Shown in pieces: positions 12,001 to 22,559 of a DNA stretch of 64,000 nucleotides. The translations under genes were made by a program, and so were the position numbers. The notes beneath the pieces are model-generated. The model was not told the DNA's origin. It ran no database searches and saw only the letters and a program-made list of their open reading frames with translations. The number at the start of each line of letters is the position of its first letter. Positions within the stretch are counted from its first letter, which is position 1. This DNA is from Metridium senile (lineage: Eukaryota > Cnidaria > Anthozoa > Actiniaria > Metridiidae). The DNA is taken from NCBI GenBank assembly GCA_949775045.1, contig OX459104.1:11703655-11767654 (forward strand), read 5' to 3'.

Positions 12001-13802
12001 GGATCTGCATAGTCTCCGTATTTAGTAGAACATATGTGTATTTCCAAATACATTTACTTGAATTCCTGTTGAGACCCTTTATGGTCAAAATAGGCTTTAG
12101 GCCTTTTTCATACAGAGCCTTAATTAAAGTAGCTGTATATATTTTTGTTGATTTTAACTTTTGCTGCGACAACTAATTGCTTAAATAGGTGTATATTTAT
12201 TTTCATCAGGATCACCTGCTCCTGCAAAAATGGTACAGTGCATTTCGCGGCTGAATCCTTGGGGATGTTGCTGGAACGGCGAACCTGCTCTTGGTCCAAA
12301 CCAAAGGGGATGTCGACGTGAGTATCTGTCATCAAATCAGCGAAACAAAACTAAATATGCACTGCAAAAACGGCATTTTTGAGCATTTTTCCGCTTTTTT
12401 TAATTTGATCCAACGCTTTTTTAAGTATTAGTCAGGTTTTACTCAAAATAGTGATTACTTCTTACTATGAGTTGGGTTTACTCACTTTAAAGTGTCATCC
12501 TGAACGCAATGATTTCCTCAATATAGTTGTCTACTCAGCCGTTTTTGCAGTGTGTATCGTCTATTTGCACCATGTTGTACTAACGTGTGGATGTATCACT
12601 GCATGGACTGCTAACTATTGTCTACATCATTATCACCACCATGTACAAGCACCATCATCATTATCACATGCATTATCAATTTTTCATCTTGACCATCATC
12701 GTTTGCCCTGAGAATTGTCACCTTCATCATCATTACATCATCACATCATCACCATCGATTTTTTTCATATTAAGCATCATCACATTATATTATCATCAGC
12801 ATCATCATTATCACATAATTACCATTGATCTTTGTAATATTTTACATCATCACATCACCATCATCATTATCACCACCATTCTTTATCACCATCAGCGTCA
12901 TCACATAATCATCATCCTAATAACTTTACTTGTTAAGTTTGACGTTCTCTGGCTTTTTTATTTCTTTAAGGTAATCTTTAATTCGACCTTCAACGCTAAG
13001 GTCTTTAACAGCAGTGAGAAGAACGTACACAAATTTTTGAATTGCAAATGAGATAGATGTAAATTATTCTTTGTTAATCAGATTAACATATTGTCCTGGT
13101 AAAGGTTTGGAGTTGTTATCAGCGTGGGTGTTTTTTTGCTGTGTGCCATGTTTCTGGTTGACTTCCGGTTACTAGTCATGGCACACAGCAAAAAACACCC
13201 ACGTTGATAACAACTCCAAACCTTTATCAGGACAATATGTTAAACTGATTAACAAAGAATAATTTATATTTACATCTATCTCATTTGCAATTCAAACACT
13301 TGTGCATGTTCTTCTCCCTACTGTTAAAGACCTTAGCCGTTGAAGGTCGAAAACTCACCTTAAAGAAATATAAAAGCCAGAGTACGTCAAACTTATCATG
13401 TATAATCCTGGTTTCGCCTCCATCTTCAAACATTACTTGTATTAGATAAAATAATATTATAATATAATAATATTATGTATGATATTTTATTACGATCAAG
13501 TACAAATAATGTACCCGTTAAACAAGTAGTGTTAATAAGTACTAAATAGTGATAAATAAACAATAGAAAACTATATAATTTGCAAATCAATATTTAGTAG
13601 TAATGATGCACACTTTTGTATCCTAGTAACGGTCTTTCTTGTATTTTCAGCTTGTTTCGATACATACAGACACGTCTGCAATCAGTTCAAGTCTGTCAGC
13701 TTCGGATGCAAGTCCGGCTCCTATGGAATCCGTACATTTATGAACAAACACTGTCCAAGGACTTGTAATAATTGCCATACACGTTTCTACACAAAGAAAT
13801 AA
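6050..13802 (+). CDS. Secreted cysteine-rich prepro-protein with two CC/ShKT pairs (toxin-like)
   Basis: Six exons fit GT-AG rules: 6050-6098, 9808-10101, 10397-10474, 11650-11763, 12210-12317 and 13651-13802. Every junction is phase 1 and together they give 264 residues. Residues 1-16 form a hydrophobic signal peptide. Residues 18-104 are an acidic propeptide ending in KKKR (101-104), a likely furin-type cleavage site. Then come a papilin-type CC module (C116, YGCC, GC), an ShKT domain with six cysteines (144, 152, 163, 171, 175, 178), a second CC module (C189, WGCC, GC213) and a second ShKT domain (216, 224, 234, 249, 253, 256). In the family, ShKT domains occur in potassium-channel-blocking peptides and also in enzymes and matrix proteins. 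Secretion, perhaps into nematocyst or gland cells, is inferred; toxicity is not shown. Polyadenylation signals follow near 14034. Confidence 0.85.
6685..6850 (+). mobile_element. Truncated tRNA-derived SINE, intron 1
   Basis: The body (GTGTTCTTCTCTCCTATGCC ... TCTCCGGGTTTTCCGG ... CTCCCCAATTAG) matches, in opposite orientation, the fuller SINE at 20670-20930, but the tRNA-like head is missing. It lies in the long first intron of the ShKT gene. Confidence 0.65.
7245..8340. mobile_element. Decayed relative of the Penelope-type palindrome, intron 1
   Basis: The start (ACTAGCGAGTAAACTAGTAT, then GGCTGCGTCGGTGTTTGATA) matches the inverse of 38757-38815. The CCCTTCGTCGGA block and the CAAACGTCAGTAAAA block near 8290 match both ends of the 37.7-38.8-kb palindrome. 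The interior is too decayed to translate. Confidence 0.5.
9017..9145. repeat. Tandem repeat, 53-bp unit
   Basis: AATATACGGGTAAACTA starts at about 9017 and 9070, and a variant (AATATAAGGGTAAACTA) at 9123. The period is exactly 53 bases, with about 2.4 units. It lies in intron 1 of the ShKT gene. Confidence 0.75.
10169..10370 (+). mobile_element. tRNA-derived SINE, intron 2
   Basis: A tRNA-like head has an A-box-like GGCCGAGTAGTCAGTG and a B box GGTTCGAGTCCC. The body shares TTTTTTCTCCGGGTAATCCG and TTTTCCTCCCTC with other copies here. A short direct duplication (ATCAATACGTTAGGAGTGA) lies in its tail. Confidence 0.75.
11875..12035 (+). mobile_element. Truncated SINE of the same family, intron 4
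   Basis: The body GTGTTCTTCTCTTTTATGCC, the CCCCGGGTAATATCCGG motif and the CAAAAATCA tail match the SINE bodies at 6.7 and 20.7 kb. The tRNA head is absent. Confidence 0.6.
12600..12930. repeat. Imperfect CAT/ATC trinucleotide tract, intron 5
   Basis: The sequence is dominated by CATCAT, ATCACC and CATCATCAC triplets with interruptions. It creates a His/Ile-rich open frame that I do not regard as a gene. Confidence 0.85.
12935..13395. mobile_element. Foldback element in intron 5
   Basis: Two arms of about 220 bases are reverse complements and meet near 13165 (a CTGTGTGCCATG ... CATGGCACACAG core). The same foldback sits in the right arm of the inverted duplication at about 27990-28420, where the outer end is cut off at the duplication boundary. 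Confidence 0.75.
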
Positions 13803-14029
13803 GTCAGTACACATAACGCCAGATATGCAAGCTAGGTAAAACTCAAACGTCGAAGTTCTCATGGGACGACATCAAATAACACCCATGGGTCACTAAGAAA
13901 ATCGGACCATGGGAAAGTCGATGTTTGAGTTTTAGAAGATGTACCTGTTTCGCTCAAGTTATGCATATATTTTTGGGTCCAGATTATTTAAGCCTAGAGA
14001 AAAATAACTTTGCTGCTGTGCTACTGATT

Positions 14030-14050
14030 ACAGAATAAAAAATAAATAAA
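14030..14050 (+). terminator. Polyadenylation signals of the ShKT gene
   Basis: AATAAA occurs near 14034 and again a few bases on, about 230 bases after the stop codon at 13800-13802. This is the first clear cluster downstream of the gene. Confidence 0.5.
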
Positions 14051-14233
14051 AAGCTTTTATTTAAAAATGAAGTAATTTGAAGTAATTTGCTTCAGTGTTA
14101 TGGGAAAAATGCTTTGAAATTGTAATATGGTCACCAATTTATAAGGGTTATTTAAATCTTTATTTTGTGGTAGTGAATAAAACAAAATAAAATTAAGTCT
14201 ATTCAAGAACGAGTCAATGAAAATCATTTATTA

Positions 14234-15590
14234 CATGACCGTGTATCTTGGAGTCTGGACACTAGTAAATTGAGCAATCTGATTGGTTGAATTCGATTTC
14301 GCTCCGGTCTAGATTTTCCTAGGTAGACCGGTCCGAAAGTGATATTGATATTTGAAAAATTTGAAAAATCTTCTTAGGTAATTGTTTATTACGGTAATTT
14401 ATCAAACAAAAATAGCAAGAGAAACGTTTGTACGATCCTGAATTGACCAAAACATTGACAGAATGCAATAAGATAAAGAAAAACTCACTGAGATAGAAAA
14501 TCAAAGGCTATAGGTGGCGAGCATTGGTTGTTTTTACATACATTTTAACAAGCAAAAGTTGAGAAAATCAAATCAAATTGCAAAAACTCACGAGAAAATA
14601 CACAAAAGGATTTTATTCTAATTCTCTAAAGAATATAAAGCTCGTTCACATACCTCAATAATAGTTGAAAAGTGTACTTTTAGTTTTTGTCTTTCCTTGT
14701 AAACAACACGTCGTTGAGTTGAGCTTTCTTTTGTTGAGAAATATCGTTGCTTTTCAGTTAATACTTTTAAAAAGCTGTAAAATTCACGGTAAGTTTGTCT
14801 ACAAAGTCAACAACGTTTTTTGAAGTCAGGAAGTGTTCTTGTCTTTCTTTCTCTGCATAAAAAATAGTTCAAAAATCTTGAAAAAGGCCGTTTTTCTCGA
14901 TTCAAAGTTCTCTCAGCGATCATCATATATGCTTTCATCTTCTTCATTCTTGAAAGTACGACACAGACAAATTAATTCCTTCAACAGTTGACGGTGATTT
15001 CGCTTAAAGTTCTTATTAATATTTATCGAAAAAAAGCTTTCGTATAGGCTTTTTTTCTCGGTGCAAATGTCCACAAGACCGACGAATTTCAACTCGTTTC
15101 AACATTCATCGTGGTTCACTTGTCAGCTAAAATCAGCTAAAATCCTCACGTAAAACTTGTTTTTTGTTTCTTGACTTTCTTTGATGTAGAGGTATAAACA
15201 GAAGCCTTTGTCTTTAGACAATCTTTGATTTGGAATGATGAAGAAAGCGGCAGTAATTTTAATATTTTTGCCTTAAAACTACTGTAAGTTTGTGGAAGCA
15301 GACGTCAATGAATGAAAACCGGTTTCTGACAACCCGCTCTTTTTCAGTAAACTACTGGGAAGCCATTTGAAAGCAACGTACGCGCGTCGTAAAATATCAG
15401 AAAAATTATTACTTTTTTATCGAAAATAATTGTTGTCATATAATAAAACCCTTATTAACCGAGCTTGCTCGGTCTGTACGGGAGAATCTTGACTTCGGTC
15501 GGGTACAGACCTCGCTGCGCTCGGTCTGTACTTTCCGACCTCAGTCAAGATTCTCCCGTACAGACCTCGCGCTCGGTTAATAAGACCTAA
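14234..15590. mobile_element. 1357-bp DNA transposon inserted in the left arm, with TTATTA target duplication
   Basis: The right arm gives the empty site, so the borders can be read directly. TTATTA is present once there and on both sides here (14228-14233 and 15591-15596). One end carries a strong palindrome at about 15446-15585 (CCGAGC... CTGTACGGGAGAATCTTGAC and its inverse). A diverged relative lies inverted at about 33350-34740. No transposase frame is seen, so it is non-autonomous. Confidence 0.8.
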
Positions 15591-15744
15591 TTATTAACCA
15601 TTAATATCTTTAGAGTGCAAATATAGAGTGCAAACCTTAAAAGCGTGCAACTGATTTAAGATACTCATGACAAATGAAATAAAAAAAGTTTTATCAAGAT
15701 ATGCATCAAAAAATCTAGAAAATGCTCGAAGTATCCATGGTAAC

Positions 15745-15796
15745 GTGTTATTTCACTACACTGCTCGAAGTATCCATGGTAACGTGTTATTTCACA
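15745..15796. repeat. Short tandem duplication present only in the left arm
   Basis: GCTCGAAGTATCCATGGTAA plus the following GTGTTATTTCAC occurs twice in tandem from about 15725, while the right arm (27020-27050) has a single copy. It is a post-duplication difference between the arms. Confidence 0.7.
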
Positions 15797-15907
15797 TGTG
15801 TAGTGTATGTGCAGATATCACTCAGTTTCGCGCGGGAGATCACCTGATATTTCACTGATTTTATCTTAATAAATTATCTTATCATATGACCCGTATGAGA
15901 TATTCAA

Positions 15908-16157
15908 CTTGAAAAACGAATGTCGACTTGAAAAAAATGTCAACTTGAAAAATATATATCAACTTGAAAAACGAATGTCGAACTTGAAAAACGAATGTCG
16001 AACTTGAAAAACGAATGTCAACTTGAAAAAAATACCAACTTGAAAAAAATACCAACTTGAAAAAATATCAACTTGAAAAACGAATGTGAACTTCAAAAAA
16101 AATGTCAACTTGAATGAAAAAAATATCAACTTGAAAAACGATTGTCGAACTTGAATT
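15908..16157. repeat. CTTGAAAAACGAATGTC minisatellite, left arm
   Basis: Units of about 17-23 bases with variants (CAACTTGAAAAACGAATGTC, CAACTTGAAAAAAATAC) are repeated about a dozen times. The right-arm counterpart at 26757-26906 is shorter, so the array changed length after the duplication. Confidence 0.8.
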
Positions 16158-16539
16158 TTGACAAGAAAAATGCGCCATAATTCTGCGCCTCATACTCTCA
16201 TTGGTTGAGAAAATCTGGACATAATACTACTTCTATTTTCATACTGTTTGAATTGGTATCTAGTCCCAAAATAATTACTTTTCGTGCATGATTTCAACAA
16301 AATTGGTAATCTGTGCAAACCGTAATTTTTGAGACAACAGCTGCATGTTGAAATTTAAATATTAGTTATTTGGCTAGACGCAAGTAATGTGGTGTTAAAA
16401 GTTTTATTTTTTACATCGTAGCAATTTTATAGTAAAACGAATCTCAAGAGATACATGCAATACTTACATTCCTGATAACAATAACAAAAATATTACAATC
16501 TTTTAGAGGCATTGTTGCTGTTGAATATAGCGCATGATT

Positions 16540-16707
16540 TTGGTGCTTATTCTTTATTGTCAATTAAAGATGGTAATGCTAAAAGGAAGAACACCCCGAT
16601 AGTCCCGGAGAAATATCCTAGCGGCATGAGAGTGAACAACACAATAAACAAACTCTATTCACTTTTCGTCCTAGCGTGGAATCGAACTCACAGCCACCCA
16701 TGGCTTT
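16540..16707 (-). mobile_element. SINE copy, left arm
   Basis: Reverse complement of 26203-26370. A B-box-like GAGTTCGATTCCACGC is followed by a body with TATTTCTCCGGGACTATCGG, related to the other SINE bodies in the window. Present in both arms, so it is older than the duplication. Confidence 0.55.
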
Positions 16708-16739
16708 TTTAATGATAGTTCTTGAATGTTAACACATGC

Positions 16740-16860
16740 TAGAAGTTGCGGCTAGCTTGTATTGCCATTTTGCTGGCTTACGTCCATGTTTTCTAAATTA
16801 AAAGAAGACTGTGTATTTCTCGCTAGCCTGATGTTTTTAGTTGGATTATTCTGTCTTTCT
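16740..16860 (-). pseudogene. Receptor C-terminal tail remnant, left arm
   Basis: Inverted counterpart of 26060-26180. The reverse complement resembles the 3' coding end of the GPCR (AGTCTTCTTTTAATTTAGAA and CAATACAAGCTAGC) but has an in-frame stop and lies outside the receptor gene. Confidence 0.55.
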
Positions 16861-16988
16861 ATTTATTGTACAATACTGAATATATTAATAATAATAAACT
16901 ACAATTTACTTCAATCATTTCCATATATCTATATTTACAGAGCTTTCGACCTACGCGATCTTACACATTCTTAGGTTTTGAGTTTGAA

Positions 16989-19900
16989 TTATTCACTGCA
17001 CAGCAATGAATCGTTTTGATGATCCATCTTTTTATCAAAGGATAGAAGTTGTGGCTGGCTTGTATTGCAATCTTGCTTACTAACGTTCATCTCTTCTAAA
17101 CTAAAAGAAGACTGGGTATTTCTTCCTAACCCATAGTGAATTATTCCTAATTTGAAGTTAGTAATTGGATTCTTCTTTTTGATATGAAAACACGTTTAAA
17201 ACCATCACGAAACGACTGAATAAAAATAAAATAAACAAATGGGTTGAATGGTAAATGCTGACATTACTACAAGAATGTCCCAAAGTAAATCATAATCACT
17301 AACTGATGAATCATTATGCACTGCGTAAAAAACGTCCGCAATGTAAGGTATACCACAGCAAATGTAAAAAGTCAATGTTACTACAATAATAATTGACATG
17401 ATTTTTTTCCTTGCTTTATGTCTCGCTCTTTCAGCTTCAGCTTGAGGTCCAAGTGCATTGTCTTGTTTTCTTAAAGCACAAATCACACGAAGATAGAAAA
17501 TAAAGATAGCAGTTGAAGGGATGATAAACTGTGTGACCATGTAAATAGAATAGAAGGTTTTAACACTATACCAAGAGTAAACCTTTTCTTTGCATATGCT
17601 ACTTTTGTCGTCGTACCCTACTACAACCATATCAGATAATATAAAAATTAGGTAATACCTAATAGCGGAGCTCCCAGTTTAATTTTTCTTTACAACATCA
17701 ATATCTGCATGTAACTGAATAGTTTTTGTGCACTAGTCATAAATGCTGTACATGATGACGTAGGCGTATTTGTTCGTATTTGAAACAAATACTATTTCTT
17801 ACTGTTTAAGGTTACTCAAGAAAAAAAAAAGAGAAATATTAATCTGGGATATATATATTTTTTTGACTATAAGTCAACTATATTTTTTCAAAGTTTTTGC
17901 TAAAGATTAACAAAAAGATACTTTGTATGCATAACGAATTGTTGACTAAATATCTTACCCAAACAATTTTTATTTTTAAAAAACAAACTTAAAATTGATA
18001 TCACTATAGCGTTTCTAGCGGAAAAAGGGTTTTTTTCACGCGTTTCTGAAAGATTAACTTTTAGATTTCATTTGTGACAAACGTGACTTTGTGTCACGAC
18101 ACGCTAACGTGACAAGTTCTTTTTTTTGGCGCGTTTGCCAATGTCAAGGCACCTTTTTGCTTCAAATTTAATTTGCTTCAAACACAACACAAAATGCTGA
18201 GAAAAATCAAGATTTTGAGCTTCAAATTGACAAAAACATTATTTGAACTAGACCTCAATAGGATGGTAACTATTAAAAGGAAACAAGGAAATTTTAAAAC
18301 ATTTCTTTGTAAAAAAAACCTTTTGATTAATATATTAGATTTACTAAAAAGAAGTCATAGCAAATCAGTTCAAAACAAAACAAAAAGTTATTTTGAAATG
18401 TAATTAAAAGCCTCAAGAATAAGTTCTACCAACACAAGATCGATTTGAAAAGACAAGGATTTTAAAACAAGGTATTTTATTATGAAAAACTTTGTGTAAA
18501 ACATCATTTTGCTCAGTCTGTAAACAAAAAATTAACGACTTTGAAGTAAAAACTACTAAAAAAGCTCGTTTAGTAAACATAAAATAGTCAATAATGCTAA
18601 ATAAACAGAAGTTATTCAACCAAATTTGAATTATGTTTGTATTCAATTCTTCTTTGATGTTTTCCGTTTATGAGGTTTAAAAAGTACATAATTAATAAAC
18701 ACATTTTTCAATCGACCAAGCCTGAAGGCCACAAAAAGTACAATTTACACATGCACAAACATCGTTTCATGTACGGTTTTTATCTCAAAAAATAAATAAA
18801 ATGGAGATAAACCCTTTTTCTTTTCTTTCTATAACAAAACAGATAACGGATTTTTCCTTTTTGAGGCTTAATTATTGCAAGTTTTTAGGTAATTTTTTTT
18901 TCACGCTAGTAATATATCAAACAGTTTTTTTTGTCTCTCAAAAACAAATAATAATCTTGAACTTACTTTATCGGTGATTATTTTCTTGAGGTTTTCTTCT
19001 CTTCAATGACATTGATCATATTTTGACGAATTGTTTATAGTTCAAATGCCAAGCTTGAAAATCCTTCAATAAATTATGCCGAGGGAAGAGATTTAATAAC
19101 ACTTTCATAACAAATAAAGTCGCTTCTTTATCAATTATTTTAAATTGCTGTAGTCTTTAGATCTATTCTTCCGCGAAGGTATCTACAAATACGTTTTCTT
19201 GATCTCTTGTAATCAGTCTTTTGCTTTTCTTTAGTATAATATCTTCGTTTTTGTGTCCTTCAAGTTTATGTTCTTCTTCGATGACAACTCTCTTTATGTT
19301 CTTCGAAGTTCATCGTTCTCCGTTGATATTTTGTATTAATGAAAGCTCTGCTATTAGCAAGTAGTATTTTGTTGTTGTTTGTTTGTCTTTTTTTCGACAA
19401 AAGAAAACTTTGCTTTGTTGGACTAGTGCTATTTGGCGCGCGCGTCACTTTCGTTCCCGCCGAAATGTAACAGCCAATTAGCATCGCGATGGGCGCGGAC
19501 GTCGGACGTCGGACGTCGGACGTCGGACGTACGCTTGGGATACCTGTGTAAAAACCATCGAAAATAGACTCGATGCATTACCATTTTTTCTTAAGTATGG
19601 TGCTCCGCTCGCGCGGGCCTCCGGCCCGCGCGGGAGCTCCGCTATAAAATATCCAAGTCCAAAGCTCCATGCAAACACCAAAATAAACTTTAGTCTTGCT
19701 TTAGTAACGTCCCTATTAAGCCTTGAGAAGGGATGAACGATAGCTTTATAGCGTTCGTACGCCATTGCCATGAGAAGTGATGGCGAAACAGTCGATGTAA
19801 ACCAATAACACCACTCAATCTTGCAAAGTACTTCAGCAAGAATGACGCTTTGATTGTATGCTTTTGATAGTACTGGCTCACCCAAAACACCACTATAATC

Positions 19901-20098
19901 ATCCGAAAACACATAAAAAATCCCAAGAAAACCAGAAATTGCGTCGAGTATAGCAAGGTTGAGTATGATGTAATTAATCGATATCTTCATGGTTTTAAGG
20001 CGTACAATGACGTGACAAACCAAGGCATTACCAAGAATACCTACAAGAGAAATCACAATAGCAGCAAGTTTGACTACAATGTATATTATTTCAGCCAT
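16989..20098 (-). pseudogene. GPCR pseudogene, interrupted and frameshifted
   Basis: This is the left-arm copy of the receptor at 24811-25920. The first part (20098 to about 19645) encodes TM1 to TM4 and the rest (about 17638 to 16989) encodes the loop after TM4 to the tail. About 2.0 kb of foreign sequence separates them. A small deletion near 17247-17253 removes part of the NSAFNP stretch and shifts the frame in TM7. Several substitutions distinguish it from the intact copy, for example in the first residues and near TM3. It should not make a working receptor, though a truncated TM1-TM4 product is conceivable. Confidence 0.9.
17639..19642. mobile_element. 2.0-kb insertion in the GPCR pseudogene
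   Basis: Compared with the intact receptor, foreign DNA starts after CAGATA (17638) and ends before TATAAAATATCC (19643), consistent with a TA target. Both ends carry GCGGAGCTCC in inverted orientation (17665 and 19642). The left end also has an extra stretch of about 26 bases, so the left border is uncertain. The right end holds a GC-rich palindrome (19608-19642) and a short GGACGTC tandem (about 19497-19529). No transposase was found. Confidence 0.8.
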
Positions 20099-20206
20099 GT
20101 TTCCCCAGCATTTGGTAGGATTATAAACTAGAAGTGCTTCGCAAACAGTGTGAAAAATTAAATTTTAATATATTATGTAGTTTTTGTTAGCAGGTGTAAT
20201 ATCAAA

Positions 20207-21445
20207 ACGCACGCGCATGCGATTGTTCGGCGCTTGGGATTCCTGTGTCGACTACTGCTCGTGATATATGTTGGGCTTCCTGTGGCCGCCGTTGCTTGGT
20301 GACGAATGGCAAAATTCAAAAACTTTTCTCGCGTAGCTTTTCTCGGCTAATCTCTCTATACTAGTTTAGTATAAATTTGTGACAAGGGATGAAACTCTCA
20401 AATACTCAAAATATGTGCAGTGCAACGTGGGAGTACCGGAAGTGATTTTTTTTCTTCCTGCAAAATGTGAACAAGATGATGTCCGATGGACAATATAAAC
20501 AACTTTGAAGACATCAAACGGTAAATCGACAAAACAGAGCTTATTCACCATGAAAGTAAAAGTTTTTGTTTGTTTGTTTTTGTCTCATATATTTCCATTT
20601 GATAAATTGTAGGCTTTATAAAAAATAAAAATAAAAATAAATCACTTTTTTAACGTCTCAATGTATTTAGCCAGTGGCTAATTGGGGAGACTCAGACACA
20701 CACTCACTACTTTACGTTAATTATTTTGCACACAACGCAGCTCACATGTTCATTTTTGTGGAGGGAGGAAAACCGGAGAACCCGGAGAACCCGGAGAAAA
20801 ACCCTCGTGGCATAGGAGAGAAGAACACATCAAACAAACTCAACTCACATATAATCCATGCCCGAGCCGGGACTCGAACCTGGACCACAGCGGTGAGAGG
20901 CCAGCGATTTAACCGCTAGGCCACCCATCTATGAGAACTTCCAACTATGTGAACACTGTATCTCAAATTAAATATTTCGCTAAATCCGACACACCGCTGG
21001 AGCAAATTCACCTTTCCGAAATAGTTGTGAAGACATTTGATAATGTTTCACGATCTAAAGTCAGAGAAGAAAGGAGATTTTTACCTGACTTCCGGTACCT
21101 CCACGTTGCACTGCAGTTCGTAAAATTGATATTTGCGAAAAAAAAATGTTCTCATGAAATGTATTTTAAAATGTATTTTATAAAAAGTTAATAAATGGTA
21201 TGTTTTTCCCTCTTTCAACATGTATGTGTCGTTTTATTTCCACTAGAAGCAATATTTCCACTTAAAATAAGCGCTTTTATAGAAATTCCTAATGGAAATT
21301 TCATCCCTTGTCACATATTTATTATCACAAGGGGTGGACAAGTCATCAAGCAACGGCGGCCACAGGAAGCCCAACAGATATCACGAGCTGTAGCCGACAC
21401 AGGAAGCCCAAGCGACGAACAATCGCACGTGCGCGCGTTTTTCAT
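20207..21445. mobile_element. Foldback element with a nested SINE
   Basis: Outer blocks are inverted: GGGCTTCCTGTGGCCGCCGT at about 20272 against its inverse near 21350-21385. Inner blocks also pair (GTGACAAGGGATGAAA near 20380 with TTTCATCCCTTGTCAC near 21299, and GTGCAACGTGG near 20418 with CCACGTTGCAC near 21102). A SINE is inserted in the middle. The small frames inside are not genes. Confidence 0.65.
20670..20930 (-). mobile_element. Full-length tRNA-derived SINE
   Basis: On the minus strand it starts with a tRNA-like head (A-box TGGCCTAGCGGTTAAA, B box GGTTCGAGTCCC), followed by the shared body with TTCTTCTCTCCTATGCCACG, CTCCGGGTTCTCCGGG and CTCCCCAATTAG. It is the most complete copy of this family in the window. 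Confidence 0.8.
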
Positions 21446-21526
21446 CTATTTTATTCATAATTATTGATTGATTAGGGGTCCCTGTGGTAATATGCTATAC
21501 AACTGTTAAGTTTTTATATTAAATGT

Positions 21527-22553
21527 TTAACCGTTTAGGGACCAAATTGTTTTGATATGTTTTGGCCGTTTTCATAGTAGAAAACTTAAAAAAATCATTT
21601 CCATTCCATATAAGGCGTTGTGAAGGAAATTGTCGCTGTTTGTAATCAGCGAAGGCTCACTCTATCCAGGGAGGCCCGTTCAATTTTTGCTCGTGACTTT
21701 AGCTAGCGAATAGCTTAGCCTAAACACGGCAAAAAATCGTTTATAAGTGCTTTTTTGAGTCACGTTCTAGCACAAGAGCCCCTAGGCTTGCATCATTAAG
21801 CTTGGCTAGGTGGTAAAGGCGCTCTTCTGAAAGAATTCAGAGATGGGAAACGATTTTATGAAGAGGATGGCGTCAAACGGTTTGTGTTTGCAAAATGGCG
21901 CCGTTGGAGTAAAGTCGTCTCCCTGGCTGTCTTGTGGTTGACTCCGGGACCTACCAAGGCAATTTTGGCAATTTTTGATCTTTAAAGAATTCAAACCAAT
22001 CGGTGCAACAGGCTGCTGGTAGGTCGGGATGGCTCGACACTTAAAAAATCCTTAAAAAAACAAGGTCTGGGTGAAACGCTGTCGAAAATTTGCATATCTA
22101 CCCACAATCCTTTGCAAACGAGTTTGAGTAAAAAAGTGCTCGAGCGAGTGGTTCCAAAGAAACAGCTGTTTCTCGGTTCGCTCGATAAAACTGGGGAGAA
22201 AAAGCACCACAATGACAACCAGTAGGACCAAAATTTGATACAAACGTAAAATGTTTGCCTAAACTAGACGTTTTCGTCTATTAAAATTAGAAAGAATGTA
22301 CGATGTTTTCCAGTGCTCTTCTCTGAAGTGAAAATGTGCAGTTTTGAATTCACCTTCAAACAAGGGACTATATTCTTCACAAATTAGAAGCTGAGTGATA
22401 AACTTTAGTGTTAAAGGCTGCAACGTTTATCAGACAACACAAAAAATTTGTCATTAACACAGTGCCTATCAAACTGAGGACGTTACAATTTTTTAAAGAG
22501 AAAGGTATCCAAATCGTAAAAATATGTAGTACGATTGGTCCCTAAAGGGTTAA
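21527..22553. mobile_element. 1.03-kb element with TTAACCSTTTAGGGACCAA termini
   Basis: Inverted ends TTAACCGTTTAGGGACCAA and the inverse of TTAACCCTTTAGGGACCAA enclose 1.0 kb with no convincing coding frame. The outermost TTAA at both ends suggests a TTAA target site (piggyBac- or Kolobok-type). Class assignment is inference. Confidence 0.65.
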
Positions 22554-22559
22554 TTGTGA

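Larger units (their letters stand above)
12978..20205. repeat. Left arm of a large inverted duplication
   Basis: This block is the reverse complement of about 24710-28420. Shared items in order are the foldback, the last ShKT exon, an AT-rich stretch, a CTTGAAAAACGAATGTC minisatellite, a SINE, a receptor-tail remnant and the GPCR. The left arm is longer because it holds two extra insertions (14234-15590 and about 17639-19642) that are missing from the right arm. Without them both arms are about 3.7-3.9 kb. Confidence 0.9.

Noticed and set aside
12587..13051. 154-codon His/Ile-rich frame
   Set aside because: It translates the CAT/ATC repeat tract within intron 5 of the ShKT gene.
13647..13862. 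71-codon antisense frame identical to one at 27531-27746
   Set aside because: It is the reverse strand of the terminal ShKT exon; the identity reflects the inverted duplication.
15908..16157. Regular short repeats that might suggest a CRISPR array
   Set aside because: Units are contiguous variants without unique spacers, and the genome is eukaryotic; this is a minisatellite.
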